Translations under genes and position numbers: made by a program
The notes under the pieces: generated by a model
Told to the model about the DNA's origin: nothing
What the model saw: the letters and a program-made list of their open reading frames with translations, nothing else
Database searches by the model: none
Origin: Streptomyces exfoliatus
GTDB taxonomy: Bacteria > Actinomycetota > Actinomycetes > Streptomycetales > Streptomycetaceae
Length of the DNA: 64,000 bases
Direction of reading: 5' to 3'
NCBI RefSeq assembly: GCF_000725545.1
Contig: NZ_JNZP01000002.1
Span: 186,001-250,000 of the forward strand
In this document: positions 33,758 through 42,007 of the stretch, piece after piece
How positions within the stretch are numbered: the first letter of the stretch is position 1
Layout of the letters: each line of letters starts with the position of its first letter

Positions 33758-33778
33758 GGCCGGTGTCCCGGGGGCGCC

Positions 33779-35155
33779 CTACTCCGTCGTCGTCCTGGGC
33801 TTGAGGCGGCAGCGGGCCGGGCCCTCCGCCTGGAGGGTGATCGCGGCCGTGACGGGGACCTCGGTGTCCACGGCCTCGAAGCCGTACCGCTGGAGGAACA
33901 TCGCCAGGGCGATCACCGACTCCAGCATCGAGAAGTGCTGGCCTATGCAGGCGCGCGGGCCGCCGCCGAAGGGGAACCAGGCGTACCGGGGGCGGGCGGC
34001 CTCCGCCTCGGGCGTGAAGCGGTCCGGGTCGAAGCGCTCCGCGTCCTCCCAGTAGTCCGGGTGGCGGTGGGTGACCCAGGGGGCGACGATGACGTCCGAG
34101 CCCGCCGGGATGGTGACGCCGCCGATCTCGGTGGCGGCGACGGCACGGCGGCCGATGGCCGCGGCGGCCGGGAAGAGCCGCATGGCCTCCTTGAGGACCT
34201 GGGTGACGTACGGCAGCGCGTCGAGGTCGGCGGCCCCGGGGGTACGGCCGGCGAGGACCCGGTCGACCTCCTCGTGGGCGCGCTTCTGCGCCTCCGGGTG
34301 GAGGGCGAGGAGGTGCAGGGCGAAGCCGAGGGAGCTGGCGGTCGTCTCGTGGCCGGCGAGCAGGAACACGAGGACCTGCTCGCGGAGTTCGGTCGCGTCG
34401 AAGCTGTCGCCCTCCGCGCTCTCGGTCTCGACGAGGAGGCTGAGCAGGTCCTGCCCGTCGCCGGGGGCCGCCCCGGAGCCGCGGCGTTCGGCGATGATGC
34501 GGTCGCAGACCTCGTACAGCGCCCGGTGGACGGCGGCGGCCTTGCGGTTGCCCGGGGTGGGCCACTCGCGGGGGACGTTGACCGGGGAGAAGCCGCGGCG
34601 CAGCACGTAGGCGCCGAGTTCGGGGAAGCTGCGCTCGACGATCTCGACGGCGGCGTCGACGTCCGTGCCGAAGAGGATGCGGGCGACGGCCCGCATGGCG
34701 AAGCGGGTCATCTCCTGGAGGACGTCGACGGAGTCGCCGCCGTCCTGCCACTCGCCGAGGAGGGTGGTGACCTCGGCGGCGACGGCCGAGGCGTAGGAGT
34801 CGACACGGCGGCGGGTGAAGAGGGGCTGGACGAGCCGGCGCTGACGGAGGTAGTCGTCGTCCTGGCTCGTGAGGAGTCCGTTGCCGAAGGACTCGCGCAG
34901 CTCCCGGTAGAACCGGTTGTCCTTGCGGAAGTTGGCGGATTCCCCGGCGAGGACCTGCTGTGCGCCCTCGGCGGAGAAGACGCCGTAGACGACGGCGCGC
35001 ATGCCGGGCGGTCCCGCGGTGATCCGTACGACGTCGCCGTGCTCGCGCTGGGCCCTCAGGAAGGTGCCCAGGGAGTCGTTCTTGAGGTCGAACATGGAGC
35101 CGAGCAGCGGAAGTCCCGCGAGTTCGGGCGCTTCGGTACCGGTGGTGATGGCCAT
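33779..35155 (-). CDS. Cytochrome P450
   Basis: 458 residues from ATG 35155 (GAGGGGGAA upstream; the frame stays open to 35233). I-helix LLAGHETTASS near 262, K-helix ExxR in KEAMRLFPAA near 317, and the heme loop FPFGGGPRACIGQHFS near 393, with the Cys as axial ligand. The layout (RRAVAATEIGGVTIPAGSDV, DAERFDPDRF) is closer to CYP4/CYP102-like fatty-acid-type P450s than to the short CYP105/107 enzymes common in antibiotic clusters. No ferredoxin or reductase gene is adjacent. Fatty acid or hydrophobic substrate hydroxylation is plausible. It is divergent from a VOC-family gene. Confidence 0.92.
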   Translation of the reverse strand: MAITTGTEAPELAGLPLLGSMFDLKNDSLGTFLRAQREHGDVVRITAGPPGMRAVVYGVFSAEGAQQVLAGESANFRKDNRFYRELRESFGNGLLTSQDDDYLRQRRLVQPLFTRRRVDSYASAVAAEVTTLLGEWQDGGDSVDVLQEMTRFAMRAVARILFGTDVDAAVEIVERSFPELGAYVLRRGFSPVNVPREWPTPGNRKAAAVHRALYEVCDRIIAERRGSGAAPGDGQDLLSLLVETESAEGDSFDATELREQVLVFLLAGHETTASSLGFALHLLALHPEAQKRAHEEVDRVLAGRTPGAADLDALPYVTQVLKEAMRLFPAAAAIGRRAVAATEIGGVTIPAGSDVIVAPWVTHRHPDYWEDAERFDPDRFTPEAEAARPRYAWFPFGGGPRACIGQHFSMLESVIALAMFLQRYGFEAVDTEVPVTAAITLQAEGPARCRLKPRTTTE

Positions 35156-35307
35156 GAACGGTTCCCCCTCGATCGTCACCTGCGGAGTGATTGTCCCCCA
35201 GGACGTGACCCACGGGTAGTAACCGCCGAACACCCGTCTGAATCGAGCCGGTTGGCCTGATGTCGCCGCGCCCCGTCGTTGTCGGTGGCGTCTGGGAGGC
35301 TCGTCCC

Positions 35308-35775
35308 ATGGAGCGACCCGAGCTGACCCTTCAACTGACGATCGACTGCGCCGACCCCCAGCGCCTGGTGCCCTTCTGGCTGGAGGCCCTGCGCTACGTT
35401 CCCGATCCGCCGCCCGGCGGACACCCCACGTGGCGGGCGTACTGGGAGGCGATCGGCGTCCCCGAGGAGGAGCTGGAGGAGGACGCCGGGGAGCTCCCGG
35501 AGTCCATCGTCGACCCGAGGGGCGTCGGCCCCCGGGTCTGGTTCCAGCGCGTCCCGGAGCCGAAGACCGTCAAGAACCGGGTGCACCTGGACCTCAAGGT
35601 CGGCGGCGGCCGCGAGGTCCCCCTCGCCCTCCGCCGCGAGCGGGTGGACGGCGAGGTGGCCCGGCTGACGGCGATCGGCGCCACGATCCTGTACGCGATG
35701 GACGAGCCGAACGGCATGGACTACTACGCGGTGGTCCTCCAGGACCCGGAGGGCAACGAGTTCTGCGTGGTGTGA
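35308..35775 (+). CDS. VOC (glyoxalase/dioxygenase-like) family protein
   Basis: 155 residues from ATG 35308 (GGGAGG 8 nt upstream). It shows the glyoxalase-like fold of the VOC superfamily: LTIDCADPQRLVPFWLEALR at the start, RVWFQRVPEPKTVKNRVHLD in the middle and VLQDPEGNEFCVV at the end, with His and Glu as potential metal ligands. The VPE-K-VKNRVHLD segment marks a group frequent in Streptomyces with unknown substrates. A smaller relative lies at 60557. It is convergent with the acyl-CoA dehydrogenase gene, 7 bp apart. Confidence 0.82.
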   Translation: MERPELTLQLTIDCADPQRLVPFWLEALRYVPDPPPGGHPTWRAYWEAIGVPEEELEEDAGELPESIVDPRGVGPRVWFQRVPEPKTVKNRVHLDLKVGGGREVPLALRRERVDGEVARLTAIGATILYAMDEPNGMDYYAVVLQDPEGNEFCVV

Positions 35776-35782
35776 GGGGCCG

Positions 35783-36997
35783 CTACTTCGCCAGCGCCCG
35801 GCTGATCACCATGCGCTGGATCTCGCTGGTGCCCTCGAAGATGGTGTAGATGGCGGCGTCGCGGTGCATGCGCTCCACCGGGTACTCGCGGGTGTAGCCG
35901 TTGCCGCCGAGGATCTGGATGGCCTGGGCGGTGACCTGCTTGGCGACCTCGCTGGCGTACAGCTTGGACATGGACCCCTCGGCCGCCGTGAACGGCTTGC
36001 CCGCCGTGGCCATCCAGGAGGCGCGCCAGACGAGGAGGCGGGCCGCGTCGATCTGGGTGGCCATGTCGGCGAGCTGGAAGGCGACGCCCTGGTTCTCGAT
36101 GATCGGGCGGCCGAACTGGACGCGGGTCTTCGCGTAGTCGAGGGCCACCTCGTACGCGGCGCGGGCGGTGCCGACGGCCATGGCGCCGACCGCCGGGCGG
36201 GAGGCCTCGAAGGTGGCCATGGCCGCGTTCTTCACGCGCTCGCCGCCCGCCTTCGCCTTTTCCCGGGCGCGGGCGAGGCGCTCGTCCAGCTTCTCCTTGC
36301 CGCCGAGGAGGCAGTGGCCGGGGATCCGGACGTCCTCCAGGACGACCTCGGCGGTGTGGGAGGCGCGGATGCCGTGCTTCTGGAACTTCTGACCCTGGGA
36401 GAGGCCGTGCGTGTTCGGCGGGACGATGAAGGAGGCGTGGCCCTTGGACCCGAGTTCGGCGTCGACGACGGCGACGACGACGTGGACGTTGGCGATGCCG
36501 CCGTTGGTCGCCCAGGTCTTGGTGCCGTTGAGCACCCACTCGTCCTTGGCCTCGTCGTACACGGCCCGGGTGCGCATGGAGGCGACGTCCGAGCCGGCGT
36601 CGGGCTCGGAGGAGCAGAACGCGGCGAGCTTGACGTCGGTCGCGTCGCCGTACATCTGCGGGACCCAGGTGCCGATCTGCTCCTCGGTGCCGTTGGCGAG
36701 GACGCCGACGGCGGCGAGACCCGTGCCGACGATGGAGAGGGCGATGCCGGCGTCGCCCCAGAAGAGCTCCTCCATCGCCACCGGGATGCCGAGACCGGTG
36801 GGGTCGAAGAACTGCTGGGCGTAGAAGTCGAGGGAGTAGATGCCGATCTTGGCCGCTTCCTGGATGATCGGCCAGGGCGTCTCCTCACGCTCGTCCCATT
36901 CGGCGGCCGCGGGGCGCATGACGTCGGCGGCGAAACCGTGGAGCCAGTCGCGGACCTGCTTCTGGTCATCGTTGAGTTCGAGCGTGAACTCGCCCAT
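35783..36997 (-). CDS. Acyl-CoA dehydrogenase
   Basis: 404 residues from ATG 36997 (GGGAGG upstream). All three acyl-CoA dehydrogenase domains are present: AFCSSEPDAGSDVASMRTRA and KTWATNGG in the middle beta domain, and YTIFEGTSEIQRMVISRAL at the C-terminus with the catalytic Glu region. FAD-dependent alpha,beta-dehydrogenation of an acyl-CoA in beta-oxidation or branched-chain degradation; chain specificity cannot be read. Divergent from a TetR gene with GTTAC/GTAAC repeats between them, so it is probably regulated by that TetR. Confidence 0.92.
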   Translation of the reverse strand: MGEFTLELNDDQKQVRDWLHGFAADVMRPAAAEWDEREETPWPIIQEAAKIGIYSLDFYAQQFFDPTGLGIPVAMEELFWGDAGIALSIVGTGLAAVGVLANGTEEQIGTWVPQMYGDATDVKLAAFCSSEPDAGSDVASMRTRAVYDEAKDEWVLNGTKTWATNGGIANVHVVVAVVDAELGSKGHASFIVPPNTHGLSQGQKFQKHGIRASHTAEVVLEDVRIPGHCLLGGKEKLDERLARAREKAKAGGERVKNAAMATFEASRPAVGAMAVGTARAAYEVALDYAKTRVQFGRPIIENQGVAFQLADMATQIDAARLLVWRASWMATAGKPFTAAEGSMSKLYASEVAKQVTAQAIQILGGNGYTREYPVERMHRDAAIYTIFEGTSEIQRMVISRALAK

Positions 36998-37015
36998 GTG
37001 CCCTCCCAGCGGTAA

Positions 37016-37043
37016 GTTACTTGCGGTAACACCAGTCTGTTAC
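37016..37043. promoter_or_regulatory. GTTAC/GTAAC repeats between acyl-CoA dehydrogenase and tetR (candidate operator)
   Basis: GTTAC (37016-37020), GTAAC (37026-37030) and GTTAC (37039-37043) alternate in orientation with 5- and 8-nt spacers, 19 bp upstream of the acyl-CoA dehydrogenase start. Typical of a TetR site controlling a divergent fatty-acid gene. Confidence 0.55.
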
Positions 37044-37159
37044 CGGCTGGTACGGGCTGTCAACCAGCGGCGAAGCGGTTCGGGCCGACCAGCACCGGGC
37101 ACCGGCCGGGTGTTACGTTGCGACAGCCTCACGGAATCGCACGGGCGGGGAGACACGCT

Positions 37160-37807
37160 ATGGACATCGCACACCGGACCACCGACCGGCAGACGCCCGC
37201 CGAACAGCGGCGCCGCGAACTGCTGGAGGCGGCGGACCGGGTGGTGCTCCGGGACGGCCCCCAGGCTTCCATGAACGCGATCGCGGCCGAGGCCGGCATC
37301 ACCAAGCCGATCCTCTACCGCCACTTCGGGGACAAGGGCGGCCTGTACCGCGCCCTCGCCATCCGGCACACGGACGCCCTCCTCTCCTCCCTGCGGGCCG
37401 CGCTCGACGCGCCCGCCGACCGGCGCCGCCGCGTCGAGGCCACCCTCGACACCTACCTCGCCTCGATCGAGGCGATGCCGCAGGTCTACCGCTTCCTCAT
37501 GCACCCCGCGGAGGAACCGCACCAGACCGAGCAGGGCTTCGACGTCGGCCGCCACTCCGCGCCGCTGCTCCGCCGCATGGGCGAGGAGCTCGGCCAGGTC
37601 ATCGCCGAGCGCGTCGACCTGGGCCCGTCCGCCGAGGCCCAGGCCCGGATCTGGGGCCACGGCATCGTCGGCATGATGCACGCGGCCGGCGACTGGTGGC
37701 TCGGCGAGCGCCCCTGCTCCCGCGAGGAACTCGTCCGCAGCCTGGCCGACCTGCTGTGGGGCCGGCTCGCGGAGGCCGACGACCGCCCCGACGGACCCGG
37801 CTTCTAG
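37160..37807 (+). CDS. TetR family transcriptional regulator
   Basis: 215 residues from ATG 37160 (GGGGAGA about 7 nt upstream). TetR HTH at the N-terminus (MNAIAAEAGITKPILYRHFG, DKGGLYRALAIRH), then an all-helical ligand domain of the type found in regulators of lipid metabolism (IWGHGIVGMMHAAGDWWL). Divergent from the acyl-CoA dehydrogenase gene, hence a likely acyl-CoA- or lipid-responsive repressor. Immediately downstream begins the 190-bp hairpin element. Confidence 0.87.
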   Translation: MDIAHRTTDRQTPAEQRRRELLEAADRVVLRDGPQASMNAIAAEAGITKPILYRHFGDKGGLYRALAIRHTDALLSSLRAALDAPADRRRRVEATLDTYLASIEAMPQVYRFLMHPAEEPHQTEQGFDVGRHSAPLLRRMGEELGQVIAERVDLGPSAEAQARIWGHGIVGMMHAAGDWWLGERPCSREELVRSLADLLWGRLAEADDRPDGPGF

Positions 37808-37810
37808 GGC

Positions 37811-38000
37811 CTGCCTTCCGGATCAGGCCGGATCAGGGAGCGGGCCTGGTGCGTGCGATCGCAAGGCGGAGGAGGGAGTCGACGCGGAGCGGTGGGGGTA
37901 CCGCCCTGCTCGAGCGAAGCCGAGAGCTCGGGGGAGACCGACGACAACGCGGCGAGCGTGCGTGCCAGGCCCCGCGAGCCCGGCATGATCCGGAAGACAG
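37811..38000. repeat. 190-bp intergenic element with terminal inverted repeats (MITE-like)
   Basis: The ends are 15-bp inverted repeats (37811-37825 CTGCCTTCCGGATCA and 37986-38000) matching at 14 of 15 positions. A second, internal 20-nt pair (37842-37861 with 37953-37972) is complementary apart from one mismatch when G-U pairs are allowed, so the whole element folds into one long hairpin. It lies between the tetR stop and the def stop and has no open reading frame of interest. I recall very similar sequence from intergenic regions of many Streptomyces genomes, but could not verify this here. It may also serve as a terminator for both flanking genes. Confidence 0.65.
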
Positions 38001-38022
38001 TCCCTGGGAGCACGGGGCGCCG

Positions 38023-38583
38023 TTACGCCTCCAGCACCCCTGCCCCGCTCCCCCACGGCTCCTTGCGGACGGCCCGGATCAGACGTGACTTGCGCCACCC
38101 CGTGACCCGGTCCGCGTAGACCCCGCCCTCCAGGTGATCGGCCTCGTGCTGGAGGCAGCGGGCGAAGAACCCCGTGCCCTCCACGCGTATCGGAGTCCCG
38201 TCGATCCGTACGCCCTCGACCACGGCGCGGTCGTAACGGGGCGTCGGGGCTTCCAGGCCCGGCAGCGAGAGACAGCCCTCGGGGCCCCGGATCACGTCGC
38301 CGTCCGCCTCCACCAGGCGCGGGTTCACCACATGGCCCAGGTGACGGATCTCCTCGTCGTCGGGGCAGTCGTACACGAAGACACGCAGGCCCACGCCGAC
38401 CTGGTTGGCCGCGAGGCCGACGCCGTTCGCCGCGTACATCGTGGCGAACATGTCCTCGACGAGCCGGGCCAGTTCGGGCCCGAAGTCGGTGACGGGCTCA
38501 CAGGGGCTGTGCAGCACGGGGTCGCCGAGCAGAGTCATCGCTCGGACGAGGCCGGAACTGCCGGGGATGGGGCGGTTTCGCAT
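38023..38583 (-). CDS. def: Peptide deformylase
   Basis: 186 residues from ATG 38583. All three deformylase motifs are present: GVGLAANQ (54-61), EGCLS (102-106, metal-ligand C104) and QHEADH (145-150, H146, E147, H150). It removes the formyl group from nascent proteins. The loop PGLEAPTPRYDRAVVEG is typical of actinobacterial type I enzymes. No clear Shine-Dalgarno sequence precedes the ATG. It ends 22 bp from the hairpin element and is divergent from murT. Streptomyces carries several def paralogs; which one this is cannot be told. Confidence 0.93.
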   Translation of the reverse strand: MRNRPIPGSSGLVRAMTLLGDPVLHSPCEPVTDFGPELARLVEDMFATMYAANGVGLAANQVGVGLRVFVYDCPDDEEIRHLGHVVNPRLVEADGDVIRGPEGCLSLPGLEAPTPRYDRAVVEGVRIDGTPIRVEGTGFFARCLQHEADHLEGGVYADRVTGWRKSRLIRAVRKEPWGSGAGVLEA

Positions 38584-38709
38584 GGCCGTAAGGGTACGGT
38601 CCGCCGTGACCTGGCTGTTTCCCGCGGCCGGCAGACGGTGCCGCTGTTCGGGCTCCTGGCCGGATCTCGATAGGCTGAGCCCGGACCGACGCAAGGAGGA
38701 ACAAGAACG

Positions 38710-39957
38710 ATGTCAGGACACCCCGGTAATCCAGAGCCGCTGTCGCCGCGCGCCAAGCTGGCCGTGACGGCGGGCAAGGCCGCGGCCGCGGTGTCGCGTG
38801 CGGCGGGGCGCGGCAGTGGATCCGTGATCGGCGGCAAGGTGGCGCTGCGGCTCGACCCGGACCTCCTCGGTCGGCTCGCACAGCACCTGGACGTCGTCCT
38901 GGTGTCGGCGACCAACGGCAAGACGACGACGACCCGGCTCATCGCGGAGGCCCTGCGTGCGGCGGGCCCCGTCGTCTCGAACGCGCTCGGCGCCAACATG
39001 CCCGCCGGCATCACCTCGGCGCTCGCCGGCGGCTCGGACTCCAAGTACGGCGTCATCGAGGTCGACGAGAAGTACCTCGCCGGCGTCGCCCGCGACACCA
39101 CGCCCAAGGTGATCGCGCTGCTCAACCTCTCCCGCGACCAGCTCGACCGCGCCGCCGAGACCCGGATGCTCGCCGAGAAGTGGCGCGAGGGGCTCAACGG
39201 CACCAAGGCCGTCGTCGTCGCCAACGCCGACGACCCGCTCATCGTCTGGGCCGCCTCCTCCTCGCCCAACGTGGTGTGGGTGGCCGCGGGCCAGGAGTGG
39301 AAGGACGACGCCTGGTCGTGCCCCGCCTGCGGCGGTGTGATGCAGCGTCCGGGCGACGACTGGTTCTGCGGCGAGTGCGGCTTCCGCCGTCCCGCGCCGA
39401 GCTGGGCGCTCAGCGGCGACCACGTGCTCGACCCGCACGGTTCGGCCTGGCCGATCCGCCTCCAGCTGCCCGGCCGCGCCAACAAGGCGAACGCCGCCAC
39501 CTCGGCCGCCGTCGCCGCCGTCTTCGGCGTGCCGCCGCAGGTCGCCCTGGAGCGCATGTACCAGGTGCAGGCCGTCGCCGGACGCTACGACGTCGTCTCC
39601 TTCCAGGGCCGCGACCTGCGACTGCTGCTCGCGAAGAACCCGGCAGGCTGGCTCGAAACGTTTTCCCTCATCGACCAGCCGCCGACCCCGGTGATCCTCT
39701 CCGTCAACGCGCGCGGCGCCGACGGCACGGACACCTCCTGGCTGTGGGACGTGGACTACGGCCGGCTCGCCGGCCACCCGATCATGGTGATCGGCGACCG
39801 GAAGCTGGACCTCGCGGTCCGCCTGGAGGTCGCGGGCGTGGACTTCCGCGTCTGCGAGACGATCGACGAGGCCGTCGCGATGGCCCCTCCCGGGCAGATC
39901 GAGCTGATCGCCAACTACACCGCCTTCCAGGACGTCCGCCGCCGCGTCGGCAACTGA
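38710..39957 (+). CDS. murT: Lipid II isoglutaminyl synthase, ATPase/Mur ligase subunit MurT
   Basis: 415 residues from ATG 38710 (AGGAGGAAC upstream). Mur ligase-type ATP site ATNGKTTTTRLI near 67-78; a four-Cys zinc ribbon inserted in the central domain (CPACG near 208 and CGECG near 224), as in MurT proteins; C-terminal DUF1727 domain ending in LIANYTAF. MurT activates the alpha-carboxyl of D-Glu in lipid II, and GatD (next gene, 19 bp on) supplies ammonia, giving D-isoglutamine in the stem peptide. Confidence 0.93.
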   Translation: MSGHPGNPEPLSPRAKLAVTAGKAAAAVSRAAGRGSGSVIGGKVALRLDPDLLGRLAQHLDVVLVSATNGKTTTTRLIAEALRAAGPVVSNALGANMPAGITSALAGGSDSKYGVIEVDEKYLAGVARDTTPKVIALLNLSRDQLDRAAETRMLAEKWREGLNGTKAVVVANADDPLIVWAASSSPNVVWVAAGQEWKDDAWSCPACGGVMQRPGDDWFCGECGFRRPAPSWALSGDHVLDPHGSAWPIRLQLPGRANKANAATSAAVAAVFGVPPQVALERMYQVQAVAGRYDVVSFQGRDLRLLLAKNPAGWLETFSLIDQPPTPVILSVNARGADGTDTSWLWDVDYGRLAGHPIMVIGDRKLDLAVRLEVAGVDFRVCETIDEAVAMAPPGQIELIANYTAFQDVRRRVGN

Positions 39958-39976
39958 CCCGTAGAGGACTTGCAGC

Positions 39977-40705
39977 ATGAGTGACAGCAGCCTGCGCCTG
40001 GTCTGGGTCTACCCGGACCTGCTCAGCACCTACGGCGACCAGGGCAACGTCCTCGTCGTCCAGCGCCGCGCGGAGCAGCGCGGCCTCCACGTCGAGCGCG
40101 TCGACGTCCGCAGCGACCAGCCGGTGCCGACCTCCGGCGACATCTACCTGATCGGCGGCGGTGAGGACCGGCCGCAGCGGCTCGCGTCCGAGCGGCTCCG
40201 GCGGGACGGCGGCCTGAGCCGGGCCGCGTCCAACGGCGCGATCATCTTCTCGGTCTGCGCCGGCTACCAGATCCTGGGCCACGAGTTCATCAACGACCTC
40301 GGCGAGCGCGAGGCCGGCCTGGGTCTGATCGACGTGATCTCGACCCGCGGCGAGGGCGCGCGGTGCGTCGGCGACGTCCTCGCGGACATCGACCCGCGGC
40401 TCGGCCTCCCCCAGCTGACGGGCTTCGAGAACCACCAGGGCATCACCCATCTCGGCCCGACGGCCCGGCCGTTCGCCCGGACCGTCTTCGGCAACGGCAA
40501 CGGGACCGGCGACGGCACCGAGGGCGCGTACAACGACACCGTCTTCGGTACGTACATGCACGGCCCCGTCATGGCCCGGAACCCGCAGATCGCGGACCTG
40601 CTCCTGAAGCTGGCCCTCGACGTGAACGCGCTCCCGCCGACCGACGACCGCTGGTACGAGGCGCTGCGCGCCGAGCGCATCACGGCGGCCTCGCAGCCCG
40701 CCTGA
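39977..40705 (+). CDS. gatD: Lipid II isoglutaminyl synthase, glutaminase subunit GatD
   Basis: 242 residues from ATG 39977 (GTAGAGGA upstream). A CobB/CobQ-like class I glutaminase: nucleophile Cys near 94 in FSVCAGYQILG, His near 194 in TYMHGPV, and GGGEDRPQ near 56. It hydrolyses glutamine and channels ammonia to MurT for amidation of D-Glu in lipid II. The insert GNGNGTGDGTEG before the His is a flexible glycine-rich loop. Cotranscribed with murT; a hairpin at 40790 ends the unit. Confidence 0.93.
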   Translation: MSDSSLRLVWVYPDLLSTYGDQGNVLVVQRRAEQRGLHVERVDVRSDQPVPTSGDIYLIGGGEDRPQRLASERLRRDGGLSRAASNGAIIFSVCAGYQILGHEFINDLGEREAGLGLIDVISTRGEGARCVGDVLADIDPRLGLPQLTGFENHQGITHLGPTARPFARTVFGNGNGTGDGTEGAYNDTVFGTYMHGPVMARNPQIADLLLKLALDVNALPPTDDRWYEALRAERITAASQPA

Positions 40706-40789
40706 GTCAGCCCGCCCGAGTCAGCCGGCGCGCCGCTGTCGGCCCCTCGTACGAACGTACGTTGTCCACTGTGCGGACATCCGGTTCGG

Positions 40790-40821
40790 CCCCGCCACCC
40801 TGCGGCGATAGGGTGGCGGGG
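40790..40821 (+). terminator. Terminator of murT-gatD
   Basis: Perfect 12-bp stem (40790-40801 with 40810-40821, arm CCCCGCCACCCT) and 8-nt loop, 84 bp after gatD and 56 bp before pfkA. The right arm contains TAGGGT, which could instead act as a -10 box for pfkA. Confidence 0.6.
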
Positions 40822-40877
40822 ATCCAGCCGGACGACGTGGTCCGGGAGTCGGCCCACGTTGCAAAGGTTTTTGGGCT

Positions 40878-41903
40878 ATGCGCATTGGCGTGCTCACCTC
40901 CGGCGGAGACTGCCCCGGTCTGAACGCTGTCATCCGTTCCGTCGTGCACCGCGCCGTCGTCGACCACGGCGACGAGGTCATCGGCTTCCACGACGGGTGG
41001 AAGGGCCTCCTGGAGTGCGACTACCGCAAGCTCGACCTCGAAGCGGTGGGCGGCATCCTGGCCCGGGGCGGCACCATCCTCGGCTCCTCGCGGGTCCAGC
41101 CCGCGCACCTGGTCGGCGGCGTCGAGCGCGCCCGCGGCCACGTTGCCGACCTGGGCCTCGACGCCATCATCCCGATCGGTGGCGAAGGCACCCTGAAGGC
41201 GGCGAACCTGCTCTCCGAGGCGGGTCTGCCCATCGTCGGTGTCCCGAAGACCATCGACAACGACATCGCCTCCACCGACGTCACGTTCGGCTTCGACACG
41301 GCCGTGACCGTCGCCACCGAGGCCCTCGACCGGCTGAAGACCACCGCCGAGTCCCACCAGCGGGTCCTCGTCGTCGAGGTCATGGGCCGCCACACCGGCT
41401 GGATAGCGCTGCACTCCGGCATGGCCGCCGGCGCGCACGCCGTGGTCGTCCCCGAGCGCCCCTTCGACATGGACGAGCTGACCGCCCGGGTCGGCGAGCG
41501 CTTCGAGGCCGGCAAGCGGTTCGCGATCGTGGTCGTGGCGGAGGGCGCGAAGCCGCGCGAGGGCTCGATGGAGTTCAAGACCGCCGGCACCGACATCTAC
41601 GGTCACGAGCGCTTCACCGGGATCGCCAACCAGCTCTCCGTGGAGCTGGAGCGGCGGCTCGGCAAGGAGGCCCGCCCGGTGATCCTGGGCCACGTCCAGC
41701 GCGGCGGCACCCCGACCGCGTACGACCGGGTCCTCGCCACCCGCTTCGGCTGGCACGCGGTCGAGGCCGCGCACCGCGGCGAGTTCGGCATGCTGACCGC
41801 GCTGCGCGGCACCGAGATCACGATGGTTCCGCTGGCCCAGGCCGTGGAGACCCTCAAGACGGTCCCGGCCGACCGGTACGCCGAGGCCGAGTGCGTGCTC
41901 TGA
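40878..41903 (+). CDS. pfkA: 6-phosphofructokinase (mixed-signature actinobacterial group)
   Basis: 341 residues. N-terminal GGDCPGLNA, active-site PKTIDND near 125 and MGRHTGWIA near 170. The phosphoryl-donor signature is GGEGTL near 103: Gly at the donor-discriminating position (E. coli 104) favours ATP, whereas Lys in PKTIDND (E. coli 124) is usual in PPi enzymes. This mixture is the hallmark of the ATP-dependent group III enzymes of Streptomyces and Amycolatopsis. Catalyses fructose-6-phosphate phosphorylation in glycolysis. Streptomyces usually has three paralogs. Monocistronic, with a terminator at 41924. Confidence 0.92.
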   Translation: MRIGVLTSGGDCPGLNAVIRSVVHRAVVDHGDEVIGFHDGWKGLLECDYRKLDLEAVGGILARGGTILGSSRVQPAHLVGGVERARGHVADLGLDAIIPIGGEGTLKAANLLSEAGLPIVGVPKTIDNDIASTDVTFGFDTAVTVATEALDRLKTTAESHQRVLVVEVMGRHTGWIALHSGMAAGAHAVVVPERPFDMDELTARVGERFEAGKRFAIVVVAEGAKPREGSMEFKTAGTDIYGHERFTGIANQLSVELERRLGKEARPVILGHVQRGGTPTAYDRVLATRFGWHAVEAAHRGEFGMLTALRGTEITMVPLAQAVETLKTVPADRYAEAECVL

Positions 41904-41923
41904 GCGGTGCTCGTACGTGACAT

Positions 41924-41955
41924 CCGCCCCCGGTCGCAGTCGCGGCCGGGGGCGG
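41924..41955 (+). terminator. Terminator of pfkA
   Basis: Perfect 10-bp stem (41924-41933 with 41946-41955, arm CCGCCCCCGG), 12-nt loop, then TTCT, 20 bp past the pfkA stop. Confidence 0.75.
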
Positions 41956-42007
41956 TTCTAGTCTGGTGCGGACAACAAGCGCGAATCGGGCTCCAGGAGT
42001 GCACACG

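Noticed and set aside
33779..37807. Secondary-metabolite cluster suggested by P450, acyl-CoA dehydrogenase and TetR
   Set aside because: No PKS, NRPS, terpene or RiPP core gene nearby, and genes are on opposite strands with their own regulators.
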